A stretch of 64,000 bases of DNA from Bigelowiella natans CCMP2755 (GCA_000320545.1 ADNK01001510.1:48501-112500), one strand, 5' to 3'. Positions 40,215 to 53,095 are shown, counted from the first letter of the stretch. Program-made: numbers and translations. The notes: generated by a model from the letters alone, not told the origin.

Positions 40215-41542
40215 AAGAACAAGAAGAAAACGGACAAGAACAAGAAGTTCAATGTTCAATGTTCAACAACAACAAGAAGAACAACAAGTGACTGGCTGGG
40301 ATCCATCGATGGACATGGTGGTGCATGCAGGGCAAGAGACAAGCAAGAGACACGCACATGTTCATGCATGTGCTCAGTCTCTGATCAGGTCTGGAGGTGG
40401 GTTGGCTAGTGGGGGCCCGATGAAAAACCAAAAAAACTTGTCAAACGTGGTCGATCATCAAGGTTCATTCTTTCATTCTTTCTTTCTTTCGACGTCGTCT
40501 GATCGACCCGTTGGGGAAGTGGAAAAAAAGGCCAGCCATCCTGCGCTGCTGGCACTCTTCACCAATTGTTTTTCGCCTTTCACATCGCACGTCAGTGTGT
40601 CCAGATGTGCACACAAGCTAGCAAGTGTGAACTGCGCACGTCAATGTCATCTCCGATGCTGCCTGCTAGCTGCGGCTGCACGTTGTTGCACGAGGTGGAC
40701 CCCGTCCACACACCCGCACCTGCATGGATGTGCACTTCAGGAAGGCGCAGCAGGAAAGCAGCACACGTGCCACGCACAACTCGGACGCGCACAGCGCCAC
40801 ACATTGATGAGTGTGAGCACAGAACACACCTGCAGCTTGCCAGCTTGCTGGCTTGGCAGAGCGTCAAAGTGCAATGCTTTGACCGAGAAACGACCAAAAA
40901 CGCTGTTTTTGTTCCAGTGTTGCGAAAAGTGTGAGAAGTTTGGTGAGAGTTGCAAGCAATGTGCATGGATGACGCTAGCTGCAGCAGTGTTTTGAATGCG
41001 CAAGCGCGTGCGTGCACGCTGACCACGTGCACACGAAAAATCCCAGCTAGCCAGCTGCGTGCGAACGTGTCTCACTTTCTCATGTTCTCACTGCGCGCTG
41101 AAGCTTCAAATCGCTTTCAAAAGCTCACGCTTGCTGAAAAAAAAACAAACTTGTCGCACAGGTTTGACCGAGCTAGCGAGCTGTGCGTGCGACCAGCTGC
41201 AATGCTGCTGCATGCACCTTCAGACCTGCACTAGCTGCGCTGCACGTGTCCGGATGCATGCAGCTGTTCAATTTTGACCAGCGTTCGCAATTGTTTTCCA
41301 CTCATTCCCATCTAGCTCATGCATGAGTTGAACAATGGTTTGACACGCAAGCCAACATTCCAACATTGTGTGCAGAAATTGGCATTGGCGATCCACAAAA
41401 CCAGAGAATGAAAGCAAACGTGCCACGTGAGCATGCTAGCATGCGCTGTGCATCGATGCGCAACTGCGAATCAGCATGTCGTCTTGCTCTGCTTGCAATT
41501 GAGGCCTTGAAGAAGGAATGGGAATGAGCTGTTTTGCTGCTT
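40215..41542. other. TA-free island 1 (TA only within CTAG)
   Basis: Reading every line, the dinucleotide TA occurs nine times in about 1,330 bases, each time inside CTAG. Immediately outside, TA returns at normal frequency. CpG is not depleted; TG and CA are abundant (TGCA, CACGTG, GCATGC words). Because TAA and TAG can hardly form, overlapping long frames open on both strands (for example 40252-40995 and 40592-41032). They match no family and are best read as artefacts. Confidence 0.9.
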
Positions 41543-42355
41543 TAGCCCAAGTACATGCACGTGTGAATGACAATGCAGCATCATGTGCGCTGCACCATGG
41601 CTTCCTTTGCTTTGGCCCAGGCAATCAGACCATTTCAAGTCTCTCGATCGAAGTGTCCAGCTAATGACATTCAATTTTGTCGATGAGAATGAAGAAGAAC
41701 AATGTGGAATGCCCAGGATGCTAGTCTTCGGGTAGCATTTGTGATTGGTGCAGATGTTCATGTGTGATTACGCGAAGAAGGTTCTAGGTTGTGTCTGGGT
41801 CAAAGAGTTTTTCAACGCCATTTTGGAGCAAGACATTGCTTCTCCAGTACGCAGAGCTGCATTTAAACTACTGTGCTCTTTAACTCAGGTTGCACCTTAC
41901 TGAGGTTTTGCTCCGCTACTTCATTGATCATACCAACAGTCGACCGCCTCTATAGACCATGACAAAAGACAAATAGTACCACATAATAAACACAATTGTT
42001 CACACTCTAAAGTTGTGTAACACTATAGCCAACACACATTAATCAAGGCCATCCCCTCAAAAAGAGTTTAGAACCTATCTCTCAATCTCTCTGTGTTTAG
42101 TGCTAACTCACATTTAATATATTCTATAATTTAGTGTTAAATGACCACCGTTTTTTCACTTCTTTGCTGTGTGTCAACTCTCGAAAGCGTATTCACGCTG
42201 TTCCGACTCTGTTGTAATTCATTGATAAATCATCATCCTATACTTTAACTTTTTGTTTCAAGTATTAAAAATTCGTAACGTTTACTTAAAAGCCAAAAAA
42301 TAGTGAACATCTCTGTTGCATACTTCATCAACTCATACTCTATTTTATTATAAGT

Positions 42356-42421
<66 letters not shown>

Positions 42422-42681
42422 ATAACATGCATTTCAATACATTGTACAAGCATGGGGAGTACTTCTGTTGGTCCTTTCGAGACCGCCCTTGCATGTGAAA
42501 AACCCCTTGAGCTATGAAGGGAGGAGGGCCTCGAAAACATTGATCCTTTATTTTTCATTCTTTCCACGCCTATTTTTTAAAAGATGTATTCAGTATGCAC
42601 ATAATGTTGTTCTGGCAACAAAAAATGTATTGTAGAGATATCATTGTAGTAGCGACAATGAAAATACAATATCTACTATGC
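41543..42681. other. Intergenic, 3' flank of the multi-pass membrane protein gene
   Basis: AT-rich spacer with normal TA frequency and a (CA)n(TA)n microsatellite at about 42357-42419. No gene seen. Confidence 0.55.
42357..42419. repeat. (CA)n(TA)n microsatellite
   Basis: Uninterrupted CA run joined to a TA run, intergenic. Confidence 0.97.
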
Positions 42682-43843
42682 TTATATAAAATAAGAACTT
42701 ATAAATGCGACGTCGATAATAATACATGAAGTTGCAATATCTGCCACTAAAGTTATGGTGGTGTTGCTACTACCAAGATTTACTGAAGTTTTGACAACAT
42801 GGACAGCTTTGTGGAATAATCTGGTCAACATTAAGATCGAAAGACCCGTTGTAACGACTGCAGTGTAGTGAATCTGATCCAGGATATCAGCAACAATTAT
42901 ACAATGGTCACAAATATTAAAATATAGCAAATTAAAGATGCTCTTCTTGTTTTGGTGACAGGGTTTTTCTTATTGTTTTCCTTCTATTTTTTGTGGGCTT
43001 TGAATTATGCGTAAATCCTCACAATGTTAACGACGATAACTGAGCCGCCAAGCAATCGTAGTATCACGCCGGTGAGAATACCAATCTGCCACACACACAA
43101 TCATCCACCATAGATACATGGTGAAAGGTAGAAGCAGGCAATACACACAGACACGCACACACGGAGATGGTTATCAGCATGCAATTTGCTAAATAAGAAT
43201 ATACCATTGATAAGTAAAAAGGTGGTGTTTGTGCCAGCATAGCCAGCTACTGTACGCTTATAACGTACCCGACATATTATGGTCGTTCCATAGTAAATTA
43301 GAGCAGCAGTGACGTTTTTCTGCAGGAGAAATCAGCAAGCAACAACATGTTTGAAATTCTTGGAAGGAATGCTTATGGGGAGAGGGTATAAGCATTTTGC
43401 TACTGTATCTGCTACTGATAGTGGTGACTATTCGGAGGGAGTTGCCAAACTTAATATAAGACAAGAACTAATTTGATCAATTACAGGAAATACAAACTAC
43501 CGCATTCCAGATCTTGTACATAATGATACAGTACCTTAACAATATGTTAAGGAAACAATTAATCTTTTGTGGTATCATCCTGGACATTCTCTCTTAGTTT
43601 CAAACATATATTTACAAATCGTATTGCGTTTTTTGGATGTGTGGATGTGTGTGTAACAATGAATGATCATGAAAGCAGCTACTTACAGGATTATCTCTAT
43701 GCCAATGAGCAGACAACTTAGAATCCGGTATGCAAAAAGTGGGATCAACATCGGGACAGCAAATGCGTACGGAATCAAACCGACAACTGCACATCCTAGC
43801 CATCTTTTGATGTACATCCTAAAATATATAAATTTCAATATAT

Positions 43844-43899
<56 letters not shown>

Positions 43900-45155
43900 T
43901 AAATAGAGGGTATGTTATGAATCAGAAACCAACTGAGTTATCTTTATAATGCTAAAGAAATTACAAGTATCTTCATCAATGCTGCTTGTGGTTATGTAAA
44001 TCTAAACAACATCATTAACATATGGAGTGCCGAGCGAAAGGGGAGGACAAGTTTCTCAATTGATGTGCCTTTGTTGTGGGGCGTGTAAAGAGAATGCAGA
44101 AAATGGACAGGGAAGGGAACGAGATAAGAGAGAAGGATAAAAGGAGAGAATCATGTGAAAGTTTGTTTTCATGTCATGTTGGCACCAATTTGTTTTCTTC
44201 TGGGACTTCATATAAAAGATACAGTGCAAAAATTGAATACTTTCGACAATGCCTGTTGCCTATAAAGAAAATGTAAACAAAATACTTCTCAATAGCAGTA
44301 GTATAACGCAGACAGGTGGGGTTAAAGATAGAAAGATATTGTAAGACACTTGCCTATTTTTCAGTTACCGCAATCAGCTGTCCCGCGCAGTTAAATAAAA
44401 TTAAAATCTGATTGAAGAATAGCACGAGGGAGGTTACGACAATGATGTAAATATTTAGAGATACTACATAGAGCTGCTTGAGCAAGAAAAATAAATGAAG
44501 GAGTGAGGCACCCTCCTCCTCCTCCTCCGCCTCCCTCCTCCTCCTCCTCCTCCTCCAAAGAAAGATAACAATTCAGCACCGCTACCTGGGTAGCAGATGC
44601 TGGGACAAAGGCAACCATAATAATTTGAACCTGTATCAATCCAAACCAAGGCAACCATAATAATTTAAACCTAAATCAATCCAGTAGTTGTTCGAATTGA
44701 TACTATTCTTCTCTATCATTCCCTTGAATCAAAATGATCTTTTTACCGCTGTCAAGAGAATCGCTGCGATGTAGGAACATATTACAATCTGCATTTTAAT
44801 TTTACCATACTTTAGGTCAGCATGACCACAAATGAAGTTGAAAGTAGTAAGTCAAACAGAGGATGATGAAAGTAGTAAGTGACAGCATCGGGAACTAAGT
44901 CAAGTACCATCCTACCATTTTCAACCAGGCATTTCTGTAATGCTTGACAAACACGAGTAGCACGTAGAATAAAGCTAGTGCCGGAATCAGAATGGCCTGT
45001 TGGGGAGGCATACAGATAACGTAAATGACATATTAAAGCATTTTGTGCTTCTGCCCAGCCATCAAGGCTCACAGATTTACCAACACCTAACGTTTGAATT
45101 ACGATACGTGTATACTCACCAGAAGTGTCCAATCAGTTACTGATAGGGCTGGCAT
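42682..45155 (-). CDS. Multi-pass (about seven-helix) membrane protein
   Basis: Starts at ATG 45155 (exon 45155-45120), then exon 44996-44916 (ILIPALALFYVLLVF, helix 1, then a basic loop) and further short exons that each encode a hydrophobic helix: IVICSYIAAILL, VQIIMVAFVPA, YIIVVTSLVLFF, LGCAVVGLIPYAFAVPML (near 43810-43690), AALIYYGTTIIC, TGVILRLLGGSVIVVNI and, in the last exon 42873-42682 (TAA), two more helices. The total is about 270-300 residues with about seven helices and no large soluble domain, which suggests a receptor or small carrier. I find no diagnostic GPCR motif and do not name a family. The phases of the exons around 43900-43300 were not fully reconciled, so one small exon is probably missing. 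It is divergent from the MFS gene. Confidence 0.6.
43846..43897. repeat. (AT)n microsatellite
   Basis: Intron of the multi-pass membrane protein gene. Confidence 0.96.
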
Positions 45156-46024
45156 GTGAGCGAAAGAGTTCTTCCCTCCTCTCTCTCTCCTCTCTCGGAA
45201 GATCGATATCCAGATATCTGTCCTTGATCGATGGATGATTGGCAACGTTTTTTTAAATATGTGTAAGATTGTGCGTTGTTCATTGTTGTCGCAAAGGATA
45301 AATACACTGCATTTTCTTTGCTAATGTACTCGTACTGTTTCTTAGCTAGTACATGTACCGCCTCCAATGGATATTTTCTCGTACGACGTCAGAGTTTTCT
45401 ACGGAAATGACCCACCTTTGGGCAACTTTTACAGGTAATACCCGCATCGCACAAGATTCTACTCCTCCCCGGAAAATCTTATAAAATAAGATCACCTAAA
45501 AAAAACTATTTAAAACTAGGTGGTATTTTTGGTAAAGCTTCCTATTCAACAGATACGACAACAATCTCCAAATAATATCGGTTGAGTTTATAAATACAGG
45601 TATCGAGCACAGATCTACTCAATGAAAGGAAGAGAAGTTGTGCAATCGCGAATAAATTAAACAAATAATATGTAGCCGATTATTGTCGGACGGTTGTCGT
45701 CGTCTTTGATTGTCGTCGTTCGTTCGTTACATTGGCGTTTCACAATGACGACTTACGGATATAGCTGTTTCATCTATGTGAAAGAAGATCATCGACGTAG
45801 TCAGCCACAGTCATCGTACCAGTCGTAGTGTGAGTGGGGTTCATTATTATTCGGAGATAGTAGTACTAGTAGTCTAGAGTAGAAAAGCAAGCAGAACAGC
45901 AACTAGGGAGGGGCATCAGGTGATAACCAAGTAAGTACCACTTAAAACAACTCTCACTTCGCTGCTTAAGAGGGGGAGGAGGGGCGGCTTGTCTGAAAGG
46001 GGTGGGGTTGCGCAGCTTTCAATA

Positions 46025-46098
<74 letters not shown>

Positions 46099-46264
46099 AG
46101 TATTCTCTTCACTCTCTCAACCTCATTTAAGATACAGGCTGTGTTTCTGTGTTCTCTCTATTTTCACCTTGCATACTTGTGTTGTTCTCTGGATTATTAT
46201 TGATTGATAAGGGCGGGCATTTATCCATCCTCTGATGTTCTGTTATCACTACTTTATAGCAGCC
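45156..46264. promoter_or_regulatory. Divergent promoter interval
   Basis: 1.1 kb between the membrane-protein gene (-) and the MFS gene (+). It includes the (CT)n(GT)n array at 46026-46097. No coding potential recognised. Confidence 0.42.
46026..46097. repeat. (CT)n(GT)n microsatellite
   Basis: About 36 bases of CT followed by about 35 of GT, upstream of the MFS start codon. Confidence 0.97.
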
Positions 46265-46326
46265 ATGAGTGTGAAAGTTATTGAGAGGGTGCTGAACAAT
46301 TCAAAGTGTAGCAGCGGCAGTAAAGT

Positions 46327-46358
<32 letters not shown>

Positions 46359-46944
46359 CCCTAGTACATAAAAACTTTATATAAATTCTGCATGCTGTTT
46401 GACCTCATCTCGCTATGAAACTTAATTTGTTCCACAATATGACTGTCAAAACATAATCTATATTACTCAGCCGTCATCACCGATTTTGTCCCTAAACTAT
46501 GGGTGGGTTGTTGCGTTTGCTGGCTTCTTTATGCATCTTGCTCTTGGAACGATGGTAATATTATTTGTGGCATTAGTAGTAGGTTTAACTCCTAAAAGTT
46601 GTAGTAGTAGTAGTAGTATTAGGAGGAGGAGGAGGAGGAGTGTTAGAAGTAGTGACTAGTAGTGATAGTAGCATGACGGGTCGGCATACGCTTAAAATAC
46701 ACCAGAAGCAGATTATAATAAAAACGAGCAATCCAGATTCTCACTTCACATACCAAACACTTGTGTATGTATGCTATGTATGATGTGCTCGTCATTAGTA
46801 TTGTTGGGGTACTTTCACTCCCTATATTACCTCGTATCTCCGCAAATTCGACCCAAGCATTACATACAATGATACTATACTTGCTCTTCTGGCTGCACCG
46901 GTAGTAACAAGAAGTATCGTGTTTATGTACGTAGTCGTCAAAAT

Positions 46945-46975
<31 letters not shown>

Positions 46976-48170
46976 CGTAATTGTTGTTGTTGCCTTACTT
47001 ATCTACCTCACTATCCACCAAACAACTTCATATCATGCCACATTGAATCATCAGTCCAATTCGGGTTATTGTCTCCTCCATCATCATCATCACCATCCTA
47101 ATCATCATCATCCTAATCATAGTCTATAATTTTATTACTCCTTAGGCTGCACAAACAATAGGATTTCCTATTGGAGGGATGATAGAGCAGAAGCTTGGTA
47201 GAAGTATTCGCAGTAGAGGGTGGTGATGGTGGTGGTAGTGGTAAATAGTAGTTAAAAGCAGCAGGAGCAGCCTTAGCCGTAGTCTTGATAGCAATAGTAG
47301 TACCAGGTATAGTAGTGATACCTATAACTAGCAACTACTACCGACAATGATAGGGTGGTCACATTATCTAATGAAGATGATGATAACAATGGCATTCTGA
47401 CGACGTAGACAACAACAAGAAGAAGAAGTAGAGGAAGAAGAAAAAGAAGACTAAGAAGAAGTGATTGATCATCTTAGCTCTAGTCCTATCCACTACTCAT
47501 TACATGTACATACTTGAGGTATAAATAGGTCATCATCATCATCTTCTTCTTCGTCTTCTTCTTCTTCTTTTTCTTTATCCCTTCGCGTATGTAGGTCCTA
47601 GGATCACGTCTTTATTGGGATCTTGGATTATGTGTCTTGGGGTGTTTCTGTCTGCTTTCGCAACATCAGTCTCATCACTGGTAGTAGCTGTATATGCTGC
47701 TGCTACTGCTTCTTCTTCATCATAACTAATGAATTCTATACGGAACACCAGCTATTTAGTACCCAACTCGAGAGAACAAACCTGATTTAGTTTTTAACAC
47801 AACGTTGCATGTATTGTGTTTATTACTGTTACTACTACATTATTACCTTTATCATCCTCCTCCTCTTTATCATCTTCACTTCTTCCTCTTCCAAAACACA
47901 CAACATAGGTCTTCTTCTACGGAGTTATCTATGGTCATTCGTTGCACCAGCAACTTAAATTACAGTACTAGTATCAGATGAATTATGATTCGTGGAGACG
48001 AAGAATGAAACACCTTTCGCTCTCATTACGCATTATAGTCGCCACCATTGATCGCTATTATCATACTCATAATATTTAAGGCCTTGGAATGGGCATTGCA
48101 TATATGTGTCCTTTAAAATGTGGATATCGTTGGATGCCGAAAAGAAAAGGTATCATCATCATCATCATCA

Positions 48171-48205
<35 letters not shown>

Positions 48206-48714
48206 ATCATCATCATATATATAGACATTCTTCAGCTTTTCGTTGATTTCTTCAACATCTTCTTCTTCTTTTCATCTTTTGCTGCTGCTGCTGCTGCTGC
48301 TGATATATTAGGTATTATTTCTGGTATCGTTGTAACTGGGTTTGGGCTAGGTGGTGCTGCCTTTAATATCGTCGGTGCAACAATATGCAATCCTGAAAAT
48401 AAGACCGGTACTGCTTACTACTACTACTACCACCACCAATACTTGTAGTATTTTATTTGATATTCCGAGGTACTACGTGGCCATAAATATACAGGAACTA
48501 CTAAATAAACAGTTCCTTAATGCCTCAATGAGCTGGTTGGTATTAAACCAGGTACTCCCTACTTTGAAGACGACGTTGCATCAAGAGTGCCTACAATGCT
48601 AATGGTAACAATAAGAATCATGAAATGCTACGACTATCACGCCTTAAGAATGTGATGAGACTCTCTTCCTCCTATCTCTATATAGTATATATAACCATCC
48701 CTCCTTCTCTCTCT

Positions 48715-48760
<46 letters not shown>

Positions 48761-49482
48761 GATATTAGGGGGCATTTACGCTGTTTGTACAACACTTGGA
48801 GCGATGGTTCTTGTTGATCCAACAGAATCCGACATAAGAGAGGTAGGTAGGTAGGTAGGTAGGTAGGTAGGCGGTTCCATAAGAAAAAGAAGAAAAAGAA
48901 GAACAAGAGAAGGAAGTAGTAGAAGCAGAGACATTTGTAGGATTAGGAGGAGGAGGAGGAAAAGTACGATTTGTCGTTTATCATCAGCTACGACTCGAAG
49001 CGAGCTATGGATGCGGCCAAAGAGAAGAACCGCAAGATGAGGAAATGCAGCAGCCTTTGAAACCGGTAGTAGTAATAGTAGTAGAGTACCATCATATATT
49101 TAAATTAATGATGGATAAATCAACAAGTCGAAGCATTATTATACATATAAATGGACCTTGTATTATTCACAAAAATATTAGTGAAGGGTATGTGTACTAC
49201 TAGTAGTAGCGTCTGAAGGAATTTCTGATATGTCTCCACGCTATTCTAATCTCTCCCTCCTTGATCATCCTTCTTCGATGGACTTCTTTACTAATCAAAT
49301 ATCACCTGCATCTCAATGTTGTCTCTGCTGCTGTTTCTAATTGACAGAAACTGCATCCTTCTTCACCGATCGATAGCAGCAGTTTGAGCAGCATCAGTGG
49401 GAAGCCGAAAGGAGGAATGTACGAGACTTTGATGGACCCTCGTGCTGCACTTCTCTTTGCAATGATGGGACTCACAACATCG

Positions 49483-49513
<31 letters not shown>

Positions 49514-49794
49514 AAGTACTGATAGTTTTCTCTTACTAATACATACTTGTGTGTGTACTACTAATACTACTACTAATAATAATCAATGATCACGATCATA
49601 AGAAAGGTAGACAACAGTGGTGGTGGTGATGAGATAATTATCTTTATCAGTCAGGATTGCTAGTTGTTGGCACGTACAAGACAGTAGGTACAAGCAGTGG
49701 TGTATCCGATCAAGTTCTTACTCTTGTGGGCTCTTTGTCATTGGTACACATGATGCTTTTATCAGATCATCCACTTCATGGCTAAAATAGCGGT

Positions 49795-49826
<32 letters not shown>

Positions 49827-51185
49827 TAATAGAGTAATAGTAGTAGTAAGTAGTAGAGTAATAGTAGTAGTAAGTAGTAGGAGCATCAGCATGAGTGTGA
49901 AAAGAAGTACAACGATGGGTGCTATGCCGTCGAGTTAATCTGCATGTAATAATGTAGTGTTTCAATGGATTGGGAAGGATCTTATACGGTTCTTTATGCG
50001 ATAACATCGGATTCAAAACATCGCTCATCATAGACTTTTTCTCACAGGTTTAAGTAGAAATACCATAGAAGCAGAGAAAAAAGAGAATTACAAAAACAAA
50101 TATCACGTTGCAATCATGTTAAGGAAACAACTGACCATGGATGCTGGAAGATGATTCAGATTGATCTATTTTTTCTGTTGTTCAATGACAAGAAGCTAGC
50201 TGGCAGCTCTTGCAATTAATCACCACGTTACACAAGTGATGTTATTGTTCTGCTGCGTAGCATTCCTACTAACTTCCAATATGAATCATCATTATCATCA
50301 GTTTGTGATTGGCCTTCTGTTCATGATGACCACATCAATGCCTGTGGCCTTTACCGTAGTCGTGTGTCTAATGGTTATGAATTACGGTAATGATGATGAT
50401 GGATTACCGATGATATTTACCTGTAACACCAAGGAGGGGGGAGAAGAAGAAGGAAAAGAAGAAAAAACACTATTAAATCTCACTATCGTCTGTCTTCTTT
50501 TGTTTACCGTTATTATATTGACTGTATTAATGTCCTGCCATCACACTAATCAAACTCTTCTACCAAAAGAATGTATTATCTACGTTTGCGATTCATCTTG
50601 ATTGCTATTTTTGTGTTGTTGTCGCATTTAACTCATTGTCTTCTACCAATTCTACTGCTACTGCTGCTGCTACTACTACTGATATATCTTAGGAGGGAAC
50701 TTCTCCATGTATCCCACGGTAGAACAAGAGACTACTTCTAGCTTCGTAGAGGCAACAGAAAGCAACAGAAGCAAGCCTATTTTTGTGAAAAAAAGGATGA
50801 TAATGAAGAAATATATTGCAGAATCATTACATCATTGAGTTTTGATTTCTCGTGTTTCGAGAAGCGTCCTCCATTATATTTGTTCTGTCTTTTTTGTATT
50901 CTAAGTATTGAAGTGTTTCTTCTCCTTTTCTTCCTTCTCCTTATCCTTCTTCTTATAATCATCATCGTTGTCATCATAAATTTGATTAAAATATACTACA
51001 CTCAATAAGGTGACTGCGGAGATGTTTGGCACAGAAAGTGTTGCTTCCAACTACGGCTTCGTGTTTGCAGGATTTGCAACGAGCAGTATCTTACTCAAAA
51101 TTTGTAAGTAGTTGTTGGAATTTTTGCAGTAGTCGGTTTTGGCAGTAGGAGGCCTTCTACTCTCTTTTCCTCTCCCTCTCTCCCA

Positions 51186-51237
<52 letters not shown>

Positions 51238-51757
51238 CTGTGTAAACTTATTTTACAGAGCAAACTGTTTTATATCTTCAATTTTTGTCTGTTCCAAGTC
51301 ATGTATCACGGAATTATATGGTTTTCTCTTCTTTAGGTCTAAGTAGTGAATACTTAAGCTATGGGGCAGTTGTACACGGTGCCAATAAGATAGCCATTGA
51401 TATTACATCTGTTGTGGTTTTATTCCACACTTATTATTCATCTATCTGTCATCTGATTCTTGATTTTTTCCTCTTGTGAAAGTTTGGGTGTAGTGCATGA
51501 GTATCTATCTCTGGCCATGGTCTATATCTTCATTGTATCGTCACAATAGGAACTGCGGTTGCAAGTGCTATAGCCGGTGTGGGGGCATTCTTTCTTACCC
51601 CAAACGGGTACGAGACAACATCAAATTTATTACACGGGTAAATATCATTATGTGCGCAGCAATTAACACTTTTTTGGTGGTGTTTGTGAATTTAGTAACT
51701 CAGGCGAGAAGAAATTCTAAAAGTGTGCTGAACAACAAGATCAGGATGACGGCATGA
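46265..51757 (+). CDS. MFS transporter, oxalate/formate antiporter (OFA)-like
   Basis: Start ATG 46265. Exons in phase: 46265-46324, 46471-46554, 46799-46900, 47146-47203, 47595-47680, 47909-47933, 48081-48149, 48312-48407, about 48460-48552, 48762-48842, 48988-49065, 49348-49482, 49651-49743, 49958-50047, 50302-50386, 50693-50718 and 51010-51103, then a last exon near 51552-51757. OFA-type features: NYGWVVAFAGFFMHLALGTM in helix 1, WGTFTPYITSYL, YGLGMGIAYMCP, WMPKRKG (the loop before helix 5), a long cytosolic loop, NGLGRILYGSLCDNIG at the start of the second half, then GGNFSMYPT and VTAEMFGTESVASNYG. This predicts a 12-helix carrier of monocarboxylates or related anions; the substrate is not determinable. 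Two joins are unresolved: the phase into the exon near 48460, and the final exon, where helix-like reading switches frame. Confidence 0.82.
48711..48757. repeat. (CT)n microsatellite forming a splice-acceptor tract
   Basis: CT run ending in CGTAG directly before MFS exon 48762-48842, so the repeat serves as the polypyrimidine tract. Confidence 0.93.
48843..48872. repeat. (GTAG)n tract carrying a splice donor
   Basis: Begins exactly at the donor of MFS exon 48762-48842 (GAG|GTAGGTAGG). Confidence 0.92.
49483..49513. repeat. (GTA)n tract carrying a splice donor
   Basis: Starts at the donor of MFS exon 49348-49482 (TCG|GTAGTAGTAG). Confidence 0.92.
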
Positions 51758-53095
51758 ATTCAATGTGATGCACGTGGAGTTCATCATATTCTTCTCTTCA
51801 TTTCACATGTCGCGAATCCATCTCAAGGGTTTATCGAGGCAACACAACTTCATTTTACACAATGTGTAGTGGCATCATCCATTATAGACAACGCAATATA
51901 ATAATATATATAAATGTATATATACATATATAATATCTATTGCTAATATTACTAATATTTATAATATTACTGTGTCTATTACATCCATCACCAGTTGTCA
52001 TTGATTTCATCTTTATTCACTTGACTGGCATTGTGGATGTTTGACAACTTATTCAATGATCTAAAAAATTCCGTTTTTCACCAGTCTGTTTGCATTAGCC
52101 GCACAACGAACATGTGCAAATCGTAGTAGCACAACATGCGATGTAGCAGAATATTTCAGGCACTACACAGGCATTACTAGATTATGCCTCTGCTGTGCAT
52201 GCACATGCAGGTCTAGAGGTCGCGACCATATGCTATGATCTTTGCAAGCAATTTCGATCGACGTGCACACCTGACACTGCGAGTGCTGCAATTACATTAA
52301 CAGATGTATCTGCATTCGCGCTGCGGTCATGTGTGAGCGTTGCTCTCCACGCACGCACCTTCGCACACACCGACTGTGACTGGTCGATGAGCACATCGCA
52401 CCCATCAACCTAGCAAAGCAGACGACAGCCCGCGTTCACGTAGTTGGTGTTGTTCGCTACAAACCTTCGCTCTCCATGATGAGGATTGTCGCAGAAACGA
52501 CACGCATGGCAAGTTTAATCATCCAGTAAAAACGCAAGAACAGGAAAAAAGAGCAGACCACATTAGCGCCGAGTCGTCCGAAGTTAACATCGTGCACTCA
52601 TTGCTTGCTTACGCACATTGGTGCTAGTCAATTGTTTGTGGCAATGCCAACAAGGACAACAGCAATTACATAAAAGCTCCGCGATGCTGTACGTTGTTGT
52701 CGTTGCATTGCACTTGTGCGATGCTTCAAACTGAATCACAGCGTCATGAAAATCGTGTCTAACAGGTATTTGCGCTTGCGCGTGCTCTAGCTCCCGTAAT
52801 ATGTGGCTTGATGGAATGGCCATGCGCTTAAAGTGCGCTTTGCCTACTCTGTACTCTGCTTGCAATGATCTGAATGAACTACTCATTCCAGAACAAGTAC
52901 ATTTATTATGCGAAGAAATTAGTACGTGGACTAGGAATTATCCCCAAAAATGTTTACATTGCAGCACTTAACCAACATCGAGTGGATACATAACGCGATG
53001 TTATCCACAGCACCACATACCATCGAGAAATTATTCTGTAAATGGTTTATGTCGTCCTCTTTGTTACATTCGATGTTCTTCATGATGAGTGAATA
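51758..53095. other. Convergent intergenic spacer
   Basis: Between the MFS and zinc-finger genes. Rich in CATG/TGCA words from about 52090. It holds the decayed copy of the glycosyltransferase 3' end (52444-52573). Confidence 0.6.
52444..52573 (+). pseudogene. Decayed partial copy of the glycosyltransferase 3' end
   Basis: About 130 bases match the reverse complement of about 58237-58367, inside the last exon of the glycosyltransferase gene, with only a few substitutions plus a short indel near 52477-52486 (ATGATGAGG versus CTAAAAG). The match begins at TTGGTGTTGTTCGC and ends near GCCGAGT. The copy is in opposite orientation relative to its source, has no upstream domain, and the indel plus a TAA at the former His-Pro-Val codons break the frame. 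It lacks promoter or start and is a dead fragment. Its high similarity suggests a recent event. Confidence 0.93.

Noticed and set aside
40252-40995. 247-codon open frame on the plus strand
   Set aside because: Same cause as above in TA-free island 1. It competes with long frames on the other strand at the same place.
44895-44915. Possible 21-base intron in the multi-pass membrane protein gene
   Set aside because: GT...AG spacing fits and a helix-like frame follows, but using the same donor with a normal acceptor near 44794 gives a simple phase 0 join to the next helix exon. The short-intron reading is unnecessary.
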